A stretch of 5,927 nt of DNA from JACDAN01 sp046714355 (lineage in GTDB: Bacteria; Actinomycetota; Thermoleophilia; Gaiellales; Gaiellaceae). The first letter of the stretch is position 1. Each line of letters begins with the position of its first letter. Both the position numbers and the translations under genes were made by a program. Location of the stretch: positions 1 through 5,927 of the forward strand of contig JBKKAR010000175.1 in assembly GCA_046714355.1 (NCBI GenBank). Direction: 5' to 3'. Shown here piece by piece: positions 1-5,345 of this stretch. The notes under the pieces were generated by a model. It did no database searches. It was not told the origin of the DNA and saw only the letters and a program-made list of their open reading frames with translations.

Positions 1-115
1 TCAGCGACCCCGGCTCGACGGCGAAGCCGACCTCTTGCACCGCCTGCACGGCGCCGAACGACTTGGAGACCGAATCGACCACGAGCGCCGGCGTCGCCCC
101 GTTCCCGTCCGCCAT
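1..115 (-). CDS. ABC transporter ATP-binding protein, N-terminal fragment
   Basis: Reading leftward from an ATG at 115-113 gives 38 residues before the window ends, so the gene is partial. After a short polar leader (MADGNGATPA) comes LVVDSVSKSFGAVQAVQEVG and then FAVEPGSL. This is the standard first beta-strand layout of ABC ATPases: a 'V-S-K-x-F-G' segment with the aromatic A-loop position at Phe20, then 'A-V-x-x-V-x-F-x-V-x-x-G'. In this family the Walker A loop follows within about ten residues, just outside the window. The protein would energise a membrane transporter from the cytoplasmic face; the substrate cannot be told. There is no Shine-Dalgarno sequence, and a TATAGT box ends 6 nt before the ATG, suggesting a leaderless mRNA. 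The decayed membrane-protein gene at 163-403 lies 47 nt upstream on the same strand. Confidence 0.82.
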   Translation of the reverse strand, partial: MADGNGATPALVVDSVSKSFGAVQAVQEVGFAVEPGSL

Positions 116-121
116 GCGGCG

Positions 122-127
122 ACTATA
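122..127 (-). promoter_or_regulatory. -10 box of a leaderless promoter for the ABC ATPase
   Basis: TATAGT on the minus strand matches the TATAAT consensus at 5 of 6 positions in otherwise GC-rich DNA. It is followed by CGCCGC and then the ATG at 115, so transcription would begin at or next to the start codon. No good -35 hexamer is seen; GGTTCC at 150-145 is a weak candidate at 17 bp spacing. The lack of any purine-rich Shine-Dalgarno stretch before the ATG supports leaderless translation. Confidence 0.5.
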
Positions 128-162
128 TTCGCGCAACAAGTCCGGGAACCGACCGTCTCATT

Positions 163-403
163 TCACAGGTGCGGCTGCTTCCCCCGGCTCTCGCGGAACG
201 TTTCGCCGCGCCAGGCAAGTGAGAGCGCTACGAGTGGGAGGTACAGCAGACCGACGATCGCGGCACCAACCTCGGCTCGGTAGAACCCACTCCGCGCGCA
301 GCGCCCAGGAGGGCTGCTTGGCGTTCACGGTCGGCGCCACGACGAGTCAAGTGACCAGGATCCCCGCGACGAACCACGCGAGCGGATGCGGGCGGTTGAC
401 CAT
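163..403 (-). pseudogene. Decayed small two-TM membrane protein gene (nonsense plus frameshift)
   Basis: No single frame is open here, but three minus-strand pieces join into a coherent small membrane protein. From the ATG at 403-401 the first piece reads MVNRPHPLAWFVAGILVT and meets TGA at 349-347. The same frame continues LVVAPTVNAKQPSWALRAEW to about 287. One extra base near 286 moves the reading into the next frame, which gives FYRAEVGAAIVGLLYLPLVA, then LSLAWRGETFRESRGKQPHL and TGA at 165-163. The joined product is about 79 residues with hydrophobic segments near residues 8-23 and 46-60 and a basic tail. The last piece has no ATG, GTG or TTG start of its own, so it cannot be a separate gene. 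The span is 241 nt, 80 codons plus one base, as expected for one insertion. I do not recognise the family. Sequencing error at the two sites is the main alternative to true decay. Confidence 0.55.
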
Positions 404-409
404 TTCGAC

Positions 410-415
410 AACATA
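410..415 (-). promoter_or_regulatory. -10 box before the membrane-protein pseudogene
   Basis: TATGTT on the minus strand (4 of 6 to TATAAT) is followed by GTCGAA and then the ATG at 403, the same 6-nt gap seen before the ABC ATPase. There is no Shine-Dalgarno sequence. The -35 region is unconvincing. The box supports 403 as the original start of the decayed gene. It lies in the 73-bp divergent gap shared with dnaE. Confidence 0.4.
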
Positions 416-476
416 GCCGGAGGTTCTGACATCGCAGCTCGGCGCCGTCTAGCGCCCCTGCCAGAATGGCTCGGCC

Positions 477-3400
477 TTGGCTGCCGAGTTCGTCCACCTC
501 CACGTCCACTCCGAGTTTTCGATCCTCGACGGGGCCTGCCGGATCCCGGATCTCGCGGCTCGCGCGGCGGAGCTCGAGATGCCGGCCGTGGCGCTCACCG
601 ACCACGGCTCGCTCGCCGGCGCCGTCCAGCTCTACCAGCACGCCGGCAAGCAGGGCGTCAAGCCGCTGATCGGCTGCGAGGTCTACGTCTGCGACGACGC
701 GTCCAAGCAGGAGAAGGGCTACGCGCATCTGACCCTCCTGGCCAAGTCGAACGAGGGCTACGGGAACCTGATCAAGCTCGCCTCGGCCGGGTTCCTCGAG
801 GGCTACTACTACAAGCCTCGCGTCGACTGGAGCCACCTCGGCTCGCACGCCAAGGGGCTCGTCGCGCTCTCGGGCTGCCTCTCGGGCCGGGTCTCCCGGG
901 CGCTCGAGGAGAGCCGTCCCAAGGACGCCGCCTCCGATCTTGACCGGCTCGCGCAGGTCTTCGGCCGCGACAACGTCTACGTCGAGATCCAGAACGCCGG
1001 CCTCGCCGAGCAGGCCCGCATCAACCCGGCCCTTGCGCAGCTTGCCGCCGAGACCGGCCTCCCGCTCGTCGCGACGGGCGACGTCCACTACCTCCGCCAC
1101 GAGGACGCGCGGGCCCACGAGGCGCTCCTCTGCATCCAGTCCGGTGACTCGCTGAAGAACCCGAACCACTGGAAGTTCGACACGGATCAGTTCTACTTCA
1201 AGACCCCGGCCGAGATGGCCCAGGACTTCGCCGACTATCCGCACGCGCTGCGCACGAGTCTCGAGATCGCCGAGCGGCTGAACGTCCAGCTCCAGCTGGG
1301 CGAGATCCGGCTCCCGAAGTTTCCGACGCCGGACGATCGGGACGCCTTCGACTTCCTCGTCGAGCTCTGCGAGAAAGGCCTGCAAAAGCGGTACGGAACT
1401 GTCACGCCTGAGCTCCAGGAGCGTCTCAAGTTCGAGCTGAAGACGATCAAGGAGATGGGCTTTGCGGACTACTTCCTGATCGTCTGGGACTTCGTCCGCT
1501 TCGCCAGACAGAACGGCATCCAGGTCGGCCCGGGAAGAGGATCGGCCGCGGGATCCATCGCCGCCTATTCGCTCGAGATCACGGACGTCGATCCAATCCG
1601 ACACGACCTCCTCTTCGAGCGCTTCCTCAACCCGGGCCGCAAGTCCATGCCCGACATGGACATCGACTTCGCGGTCGCCGGCCGGGATCGGGTGATCAAC
1701 TACGTCAAGGAGAAGTACGGCCGCGACCGGGTCGCGCAGATCATCACCTTCGGCACCATGCTTGCCCGGGCCGCGGTGCGCGACGCCGGCCGCGTGCTCG
1801 AGATCCCGTACGGCCAGGTCGACCGGGTCGCGAAGATGATCCCGGAGGGCCCGAAGGTCTATCTCGAGGACTCGCTCAAGCCCGGCGCCGAGCTCCGGCA
1901 GGCATACGACTCCGACCCGCAGGTGCGCGAGATCGTCGACCTGGCGAAGCCGCTCGAGGGGCTCGTCCGCAACGACTCGATCCACGCCGCCGGCGTCGTC
2001 ATCGGCGACCGGCCGCTCGTCGAGTACGTCCCGTTGCAGCAGAAGGGCCCCGACCAGGAGGTAGTCACGCAGTTCGGGATGTGGGACGTCGAGGCGCTCG
2101 GCCTCCTGAAGATGGACTTCCTCGGCCTCCGCAACCTGGACGTGATCGAGAAGACGTACCAGCTCGTGGGCGGGCTCTCCAACGAGAAGATCCCGCAGGA
2201 CGACAAGAAGACCTACGAGATGCTCGCGCGCGGCGACGCGATGGGCGTGTTCCAGTTCGAGTCGTCGGGGATGCGCGAGGCGCTGCGGCAGGTTCGCCCG
2301 ACCGAGTTCGAGGATCTGATTGCCCTCGTCGCCCTCTACCGCCCGGGCCCGATGGGCTACATCCCGTCCTATGCGAAGCGCAAGCACGGGCATGAGCCGA
2401 TCACCTACATCGACGAACGGCTGAAGCCGATCACCGAGACGAGCTACGGGATCTGCATCTACCAGGAGCAGTACATGGAGATCTCGAAGCGGCTCGCCGG
2501 TTTCTCGCCGGCCGAGGCGGACCATCTCCGCAAGGCGATCGGCAAGAAGATCCACTCGTTGATGGCGTCCCTCAAGGACAAGTTCCTCGAGGGTTGCGCC
2601 GCGAACGGCGTGTCCCACGGTGTGGCGACACAGCTGTGGAAGGACACGGAGCAGTCGCAGGACTACTCCTTCAACAAGTCGCATTCGGCCGGCTACGCGC
2701 TGATCGCGTATCGGACGGCCTGGCTCAAGGCCAACTACCCGTGCGAATACATGGCCGCGCTGATTTCGTCCGTGATGAACACGAAGGACCGGGTCCCGCT
2801 GTACGTGAACGCCTGCGCCGAGATGGGGATCGACGTCGAGCCGCCGGACGTGAACTCGTCCCAACGGGACTTCGCCGTCGTGGAGGGAAAAATCCGCTTC
2901 GGGCTCAATGCCGTAAAGAACGTAGGGGAGGCGGCCGCGGCGGCGATCGTCGCCGCGCGCGAGAGCGGAGGCTCATTCGCCTCCCTCTGGGATTTCACGG
3001 AGCGGGTCGACCCGACGGTCTCCAACAAGCGCGCGCTCGAGGCGCTGATCAAGTGCGGCGCGCTGGACTCGACCGGGGCGCCGCGGCGCGGCATGCTCGA
3101 CGTCATCGACCACGCGCTGGCGTGGGGTGGTCGCGAGCAGTCCGACCGGCTGCTCGGGCAGGGGTCGATCTTCGACCTCGGCGAGGACGCGACGGAGCCG
3201 AAGGTTCATCCCGTGATCCCGGACGGCGAGTTCGAGAAGGCGGAGCTCCTGGCGCTCGAAAAGGAGTCGCTCGGGATCTACGTCTCCGAGCACCCCCTCG
3301 AGGCGGTGAAGGATCAGCTGAACCGAAAGACGGACTGCCGGATTTCGGAGATCTCGGCCAGGCGCGACGGCGAGATCGTCACCGTCGGCGGGATCGTCGG

Positions 3401-3857
3401 CGCGGTCAAGCAGGTGACGACGCGGAAGGGCGAGCCGATGGTCTTTGTCCAGCTCGACGACGTGACCGGAAGCGCCGAGGTCGTCGTCTTCAACTCGGTC
3501 TACGCGCAGTCGCACGAGTTGCTCCTGGCGGACTCGATCCTGGTCGTGAAGGGACGGGTCGACCACAAGCAGCAGGGCGACACCAAGCTGATTGCGATGG
3601 AGGTGATCCCGTTCGCGGTCGCGCAGATGGCGACCGAGGTCCGGCTGACGGTGGACGCGCGAAAGGCGCCCGCGGGGATCATCACGGAGCTCGCGGGACT
3701 CGTGCGCGACTTCCCCGGCGAGGCCGCGGTGTTCGTCTCGCTGGAGACCTCGCTCGGGCCGAAGGTGCTCGAGCTCGGCTCCGGCTACCGGGTGCACCCT
3801 TCGCCTGCGTTCTTCGGCGAGGTCAAGGCGCTGCTCGGCGAAGCTGCCGTGGCCTAA
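477..3857 (+). CDS. dnaE: DNA polymerase III subunit alpha (replicative, DnaE1 type)
   Basis: Catalytic subunit of the replicative DNA polymerase, complete at 1126 aa, in the usual range for bacterial DnaE. The N-terminal PHP domain (about 1-275) has HLHVHS at 7-12, TDHG at 41-44, GCEVYV at 66-71, SGCLSG at 132-137 and GDVHYL at 201-206. All nine metal-ligand positions known from Mycobacterium DnaE1 appear kept (H9, H11, D18, H43, E68, H84, C134, D202, H204), so PHP proofreading is likely. The C-family palm has GPGRGSAAGS at 351-360, PDMDIDF at 392-398 with catalytic D395 and D397, and KMDFLG at 545-550 with D547. The fingers include ALYRPGPM (619-626) and NKSHSAGY (733-740). A helix-hairpin-helix follows near 807-830, then a clamp-binding-like QGSIFDL at 895-901, an OB fold at about 966-1046 and a C-terminal domain. 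These last parts favour DnaE1 over error-prone DnaE2. The start is TTG at 477, the only usual start codon between the upstream stop at 450 and the conserved HLHVHS; no Shine-Dalgarno is visible. There is no intein or frameshift. Confidence 0.97.
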   Translation: MAAEFVHLHVHSEFSILDGACRIPDLAARAAELEMPAVALTDHGSLAGAVQLYQHAGKQGVKPLIGCEVYVCDDASKQEKGYAHLTLLAKSNEGYGNLIKLASAGFLEGYYYKPRVDWSHLGSHAKGLVALSGCLSGRVSRALEESRPKDAASDLDRLAQVFGRDNVYVEIQNAGLAEQARINPALAQLAAETGLPLVATGDVHYLRHEDARAHEALLCIQSGDSLKNPNHWKFDTDQFYFKTPAEMAQDFADYPHALRTSLEIAERLNVQLQLGEIRLPKFPTPDDRDAFDFLVELCEKGLQKRYGTVTPELQERLKFELKTIKEMGFADYFLIVWDFVRFARQNGIQVGPGRGSAAGSIAAYSLEITDVDPIRHDLLFERFLNPGRKSMPDMDIDFAVAGRDRVINYVKEKYGRDRVAQIITFGTMLARAAVRDAGRVLEIPYGQVDRVAKMIPEGPKVYLEDSLKPGAELRQAYDSDPQVREIVDLAKPLEGLVRNDSIHAAGVVIGDRPLVEYVPLQQKGPDQEVVTQFGMWDVEALGLLKMDFLGLRNLDVIEKTYQLVGGLSNEKIPQDDKKTYEMLARGDAMGVFQFESSGMREALRQVRPTEFEDLIALVALYRPGPMGYIPSYAKRKHGHEPITYIDERLKPITETSYGICIYQEQYMEISKRLAGFSPAEADHLRKAIGKKIHSLMASLKDKFLEGCAANGVSHGVATQLWKDTEQSQDYSFNKSHSAGYALIAYRTAWLKANYPCEYMAALISSVMNTKDRVPLYVNACAEMGIDVEPPDVNSSQRDFAVVEGKIRFGLNAVKNVGEAAAAAIVAARESGGSFASLWDFTERVDPTVSNKRALEALIKCGALDSTGAPRRGMLDVIDHALAWGGREQSDRLLGQGSIFDLGEDATEPKVHPVIPDGEFEKAELLALEKESLGIYVSEHPLEAVKDQLNRKTDCRISEISARRDGEIVTVGGIVGAVKQVTTRKGEPMVFVQLDDVTGSAEVVVFNSVYAQSHELLLADSILVVKGRVDHKQQGDTKLIAMEVIPFAVAQMATEVRLTVDARKAPAGIITELAGLVRDFPGEAAVFVSLETSLGPKVLELGSGYRVHPSPAFFGEVKALLGEAAVA

Positions 3858-3881
3858 GAGGCTCCAAGCCGGACCTGCGGG

Positions 3882-3910
3882 TTGATCGGCAGGGCGCTCA
3901 GTCGTAGAGT
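3882..3910 (+). promoter_or_regulatory. Promoter of the SnoaL-like gene
   Basis: TTGATC (3882-3887) and TAGAGT (3905-3910) are separated by exactly 17 bp, each matching the housekeeping sigma consensus at 4 of 6 positions. Transcription would start near 3917, giving a leader of about 20 nt that contains the ribosome binding site. The promoter starts 24 bp after the dnaE stop, so the downstream gene need not depend on dnaE readthrough. I see no convincing dnaE terminator in the gap. Confidence 0.55.
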
Positions 3911-3926
3911 CGGTGCGTCGGCGACG

Positions 3927-3933
3927 AAAGGAG
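3927..3933 (+). promoter_or_regulatory. Strong ribosome binding site
   Basis: AAAGGAG ends 4 nt before the ATG at 3938. It is the only textbook Shine-Dalgarno sequence in the window and fixes the start of the SnoaL-like gene. Most other starts here have none or only a weak one. Confidence 0.8.
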
Positions 3934-3937
3934 ACGA

Positions 3938-4363
3938 ATGGAGAACAAGAAGATCGTTCGCCGCGCGCTGGAGGAGCCTTGGAGCGACCTCAGCGTCCTC
4001 GACGAGGTGATCGACAGCGGGTACGTCGGCTACGACCCCGCTCAGCCCGAGCCTCTGCGCGGACCGCAGGGAGCCAAGGAGAACATCGAGCAGTACCGCT
4101 CGGCGTTCGAGGGCGCGCAGATCACCGTCAAAGAGCAGGTCGCCGAGGGCGACTACGTCGCATCGCGCTGGGAAGGACGCGGACGGCACACCGGCGAGTT
4201 GATGGGAATCTCGCCGACGGGCAAGGACGTCACCGTGTCCGGCCAGACGATCTCGCGCCTTGCGGGCGGGAAGATCGTCGAGGAGTACACGAACTGGGAC
4301 ACGCTCGGGATGCTCCAGCAGATCGGAGCGGTTCCGGCGTCCGCATCCACGACGTCTTCCTAA
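3938..4363 (+). CDS. SnoaL-like (ester cyclase / NTF2-fold) protein
   Basis: A 141-aa protein of the SnoaL-like branch of the NTF2 superfamily: small alpha+beta cone folds with a hydrophobic pocket that bind or act on small molecules. Family-like features are the N-terminal helix with 'VRRALEEPWSDLSVLDEV' (7-24), GYDP at 31-34, the strand-turn block GDYVASRWEGRGRHTGELMG at 71-90 followed by ISPTGK, and the C-terminal GGKIVEEYTNWDTLGMLQQI at 110-129, where SnoaL-type proteins carry the same 'G-x-I-x-E-x-W/Y-x-x-x-D-x-L-G-L-L-Q-Q-L-G' pattern. The length is normal. The last 11 residues (AVPASASTTSS) are a low-complexity tail. Its own promoter and a strong ribosome binding site lie just upstream, and a hairpin follows 13 nt after the stop, so it is probably a single-gene transcript. 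The substrate is unknown, and true cyclase activity should not be assumed because many relatives are uncharacterised. Confidence 0.9.
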   Translation: MENKKIVRRALEEPWSDLSVLDEVIDSGYVGYDPAQPEPLRGPQGAKENIEQYRSAFEGAQITVKEQVAEGDYVASRWEGRGRHTGELMGISPTGKDVTVSGQTISRLAGGKIVEEYTNWDTLGMLQQIGAVPASASTTSS

Positions 4364-4376
4364 AGGCGGACTCCAC

Positions 4377-4412
4377 GAAACGTAGGGCGGCCTTGTGGCC
4401 GCTCTACGTTTC
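4377..4412 (+). terminator. Terminator-like hairpin after the SnoaL-like gene
   Basis: A 16-bp stem (arms 4377-4392 and 4397-4412) closes a 4-nt loop, TTGT. All pairs are Watson-Crick except G4386 with T4403, which is a G-U wobble in plus-strand RNA but an A-C mismatch in minus-strand RNA, so the stem is stronger in the transcript reading rightward. The loop-proximal half is GC-rich. There is no T-tract after the stem, so this would be a tail-less terminator or an mRNA-stabilising 3' hairpin. It begins 13 nt after the SnoaL-like stop. Confidence 0.6.
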
Positions 4413-4472
4413 ACTCGACTCGGGTCTTGAGCGAAAAGTCGTGCCGGCCGATGCCAGGAGCACTCTTTTCGC

Positions 4473-4712
4473 ATGGGCGCTGTTTTCCCCCAACCGCAGC
4501 ACATGCCCTGTACCGAGTGCGGGGCGTCGATCGTGCGGGCGCTGCTCGACGAGCACGTCTGCGATCCTGAACGGCACCTCGACTACGTGATATTCCAGCT
4601 CCGCGAGGACGTCGCGGCTGTGGAACGGGAGGTCGCGGCGTACCTCGATTCGTCCGAGGGGCGGTTCGAGCTCTGGTACGCGGAACGCGACCGCCGCGCA
4701 CGCGAACGCTAG
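4473..4712 (+). CDS. Small C2HC zinc-finger-like protein
   Basis: A 79-aa protein with MPCTECGASIVRALLDEHVC at residues 11-30. C13, C16, H28 and C30 form a C-x2-C-x11-H-x-C arrangement typical of small C2HC zinc fingers, with Gly after the second Cys and a Leu before the His as in that fold. The rest (about 35-79) is rich in charged and helix-forming residues and ends in a basic RRARER. Codon third positions are strongly G/C, supporting a real gene. The chosen ATG at 4473 has AGGAG at 4456-4460, a rather long 12-nt gap; an in-frame ATG at 4503 would start just before the zinc motif and is a real alternative. The stop is shared in a CTAG with the convergent gene on the other strand. Role unknown: nucleic-acid or protein binding is a guess from the fold. 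Confidence 0.7.
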   Translation: MGAVFPQPQHMPCTECGASIVRALLDEHVCDPERHLDYVIFQLREDVAAVEREVAAYLDSSEGRFELWYAERDRRARER

Positions 4713-5254
4713 GTAGCGCGCTCGAGGCGCCGACGGATCGCCTTCAGCCAACTCCGCCTGATCGCGCCGCTCCCGAGCCGGATCACGACCCAGTAACGGC
4801 GGAACCTTCGGGTCGCCTCGACGTCGGTGCCGACGATCCGAGTCTCGGTCGTGATCCGGCTGCCCTCGCCGTCCGGCGTCACCCTGAAGTTCATCGCCGC
4901 CTTCGCATAGCCCGGGTCCGCGAACGCCGAGAAGTCGGGCGTTGCAATCGGCCTGTTCCCGGTCGGGCTCCAGAAGCGCCCGATCGCTCCGACGACGATC
5001 TCCTCGCCTTGACGCTCGGCGAGCAGAACGAACCCGATTTTCAGCATCTCCTCGAGCAGCGGCGCTTGCCGATCGAACACGCGCTTCGATCGTCCGAAAG
5101 TCCGTAGCCGCATGAGTGGGCCGAACAGCCGCACTTCCCGCGCCGACACCGCCGTGACCGCGTCGTAGGCGTCTCCCGGTTTGGCCGGAACCCAGAGCGA
5201 ATGCACCTCGTGCACGTCGAACCGCGGCAAAACCTCGTCGAGCAGCGTGCCCAT
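4709..5254 (-). CDS. Uncharacterised START/SRPBCC-like protein
   Basis: A 181-aa soluble protein with no signal peptide. It opens MGTLLDEVLPRFDVHEVHSL, followed by WVPAKPGDAYDAV: a first strand leading into a helix where SRPBCC (START/Bet v1-like) proteins have 'V-x-A-P-x-x-x-A-Y-x-A-V'. Further blocks are GFVLLAE (74-80), EIVVGAIGRFW (85-95), GYAKAAMNFRV (115-125) and SRITTETRI (132-140), alternating beta strands as expected for a helix-grip barrel. The end is a basic helix, residues 151-176, with YWVVIRLGSGAIRRSWLKAI at 154-173. I recall similar proteins in high-GC actinobacteria annotated as hypothetical or SRPBCC-like; the assignment is from pattern only. The ATG at 5254 fits the start of the first strand but has no Shine-Dalgarno. 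A weak GATCCT box ends 6 nt upstream. The gene is divergent from the NTF2-fold gene at 5346. Confidence 0.8.
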   Translation of the reverse strand: MGTLLDEVLPRFDVHEVHSLWVPAKPGDAYDAVTAVSAREVRLFGPLMRLRTFGRSKRVFDRQAPLLEEMLKIGFVLLAERQGEEIVVGAIGRFWSPTGNRPIATPDFSAFADPGYAKAAMNFRVTPDGEGSRITTETRIVGTDVEATRRFRRYWVVIRLGSGAIRRSWLKAIRRRLERAT

Positions 5255-5274
5255 TCCGGGAGGATCACTGATCA

Positions 5275-5315
5275 GCGAGGTCGAAGCGCTGCTCGCCGAA
5301 GCCGCAGTCGCTTGA
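5275..5315 (+). repeat. Degenerate second copy of the dnaE 3' end
   Basis: Read on the plus strand, 5277-5315 encodes EVEALLAEAAVA and a stop. The true dnaE end at 3819-3857 encodes EVKALLGEAAVA and a stop: 10 of 12 residues match and the stop falls in the same place. At DNA level 33 of 41 bases match between 3817-3857 and 5275-5315, with most differences at third codon positions. Similarity fades upstream of 5275, where the divergent minus-strand gene begins. No start codon makes it a credible separate gene. It could be a relic of a duplicated or displaced dnaE tail; chance likeness of a short Ala/Leu/Glu-rich stretch is the alternative. Confidence 0.45.
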
Positions 5316-5339
5316 TCGCCTGCGGCGGGCGGTTAGTCT
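5312..5339 (+). promoter_or_regulatory. Leaderless-type promoter of the second NTF2-fold gene
   Basis: TTGATC (5312-5317) and TAGTCT (5334-5339) are spaced by 16 bp, and the -10 box ends 6 nt before the ATG at 5346. There is no Shine-Dalgarno sequence in the gap. The -35 hexamer is identical to that before the SnoaL-like gene and overlaps the TGA that ends the dnaE-tail copy. Confidence 0.55.
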
Positions 5340-5345
5340 GGTCGC

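Noticed and set aside
396..401. TTGACC as a -35 box for dnaE
   Set aside because: No acceptable -10 hexamer lies 16-18 bp downstream (GGAGGT at 419-424), and the bases code for the start of the minus-strand membrane-protein relic.
63..416. 117-codon plus-strand frame in the left intergenic region
   Set aside because: Low-complexity Arg/Ser/Thr/Ala composition with no motif; it overlaps the ABC N-terminus and the minus-strand membrane-protein relic, which explain the region better.
228..2864. 878-codon open frame on the minus strand opposite dnaE
   Set aside because: It is antisense to the well-supported PHP and polymerase domains of dnaE. Its composition (Arg, Asp, Val, Leu, Glu rich with no motifs) is the usual mirror of GC-rich codons.
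2929..2962. GC-rich inverted repeat inside dnaE (GCGGCGATCGTCGCCGC)
   Set aside because: It encodes the Ala-rich run of the helix-hairpin-helix region (AAAAAIVAA), so repeated GCC/GCG codons around Ile-Val create the symmetry.
3858..3881. Possible dnaE terminator just after its stop
   Set aside because: Only 4-bp stems such as GGCT/AGCC are available and there is no T-tract.
2594..3907. 437-codon plus-strand frame overlapping the dnaE 3' half
   Set aside because: It is shifted relative to dnaE, is extremely rich in Arg, Gly and Ala, and shows no domain pattern; an off-frame shadow of GC-rich coding sequence.
3854..4504. 216-codon minus-strand frame opposite the SnoaL-like gene
   Set aside because: It runs through the promoter, the gene and the hairpin on the antisense side, with no family pattern and no start signals. 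The plus-strand gene has a promoter, a strong ribosome binding site and clear family motifs.
5263..5275. GATCACTGATCA repeat as an operator in the divergent gap 5255-5345
   Set aside because: Two GATC units spaced by 3 bp are too short to support an operator, and the stretch lies next to the dnaE-tail copy. No second matching site was seen.
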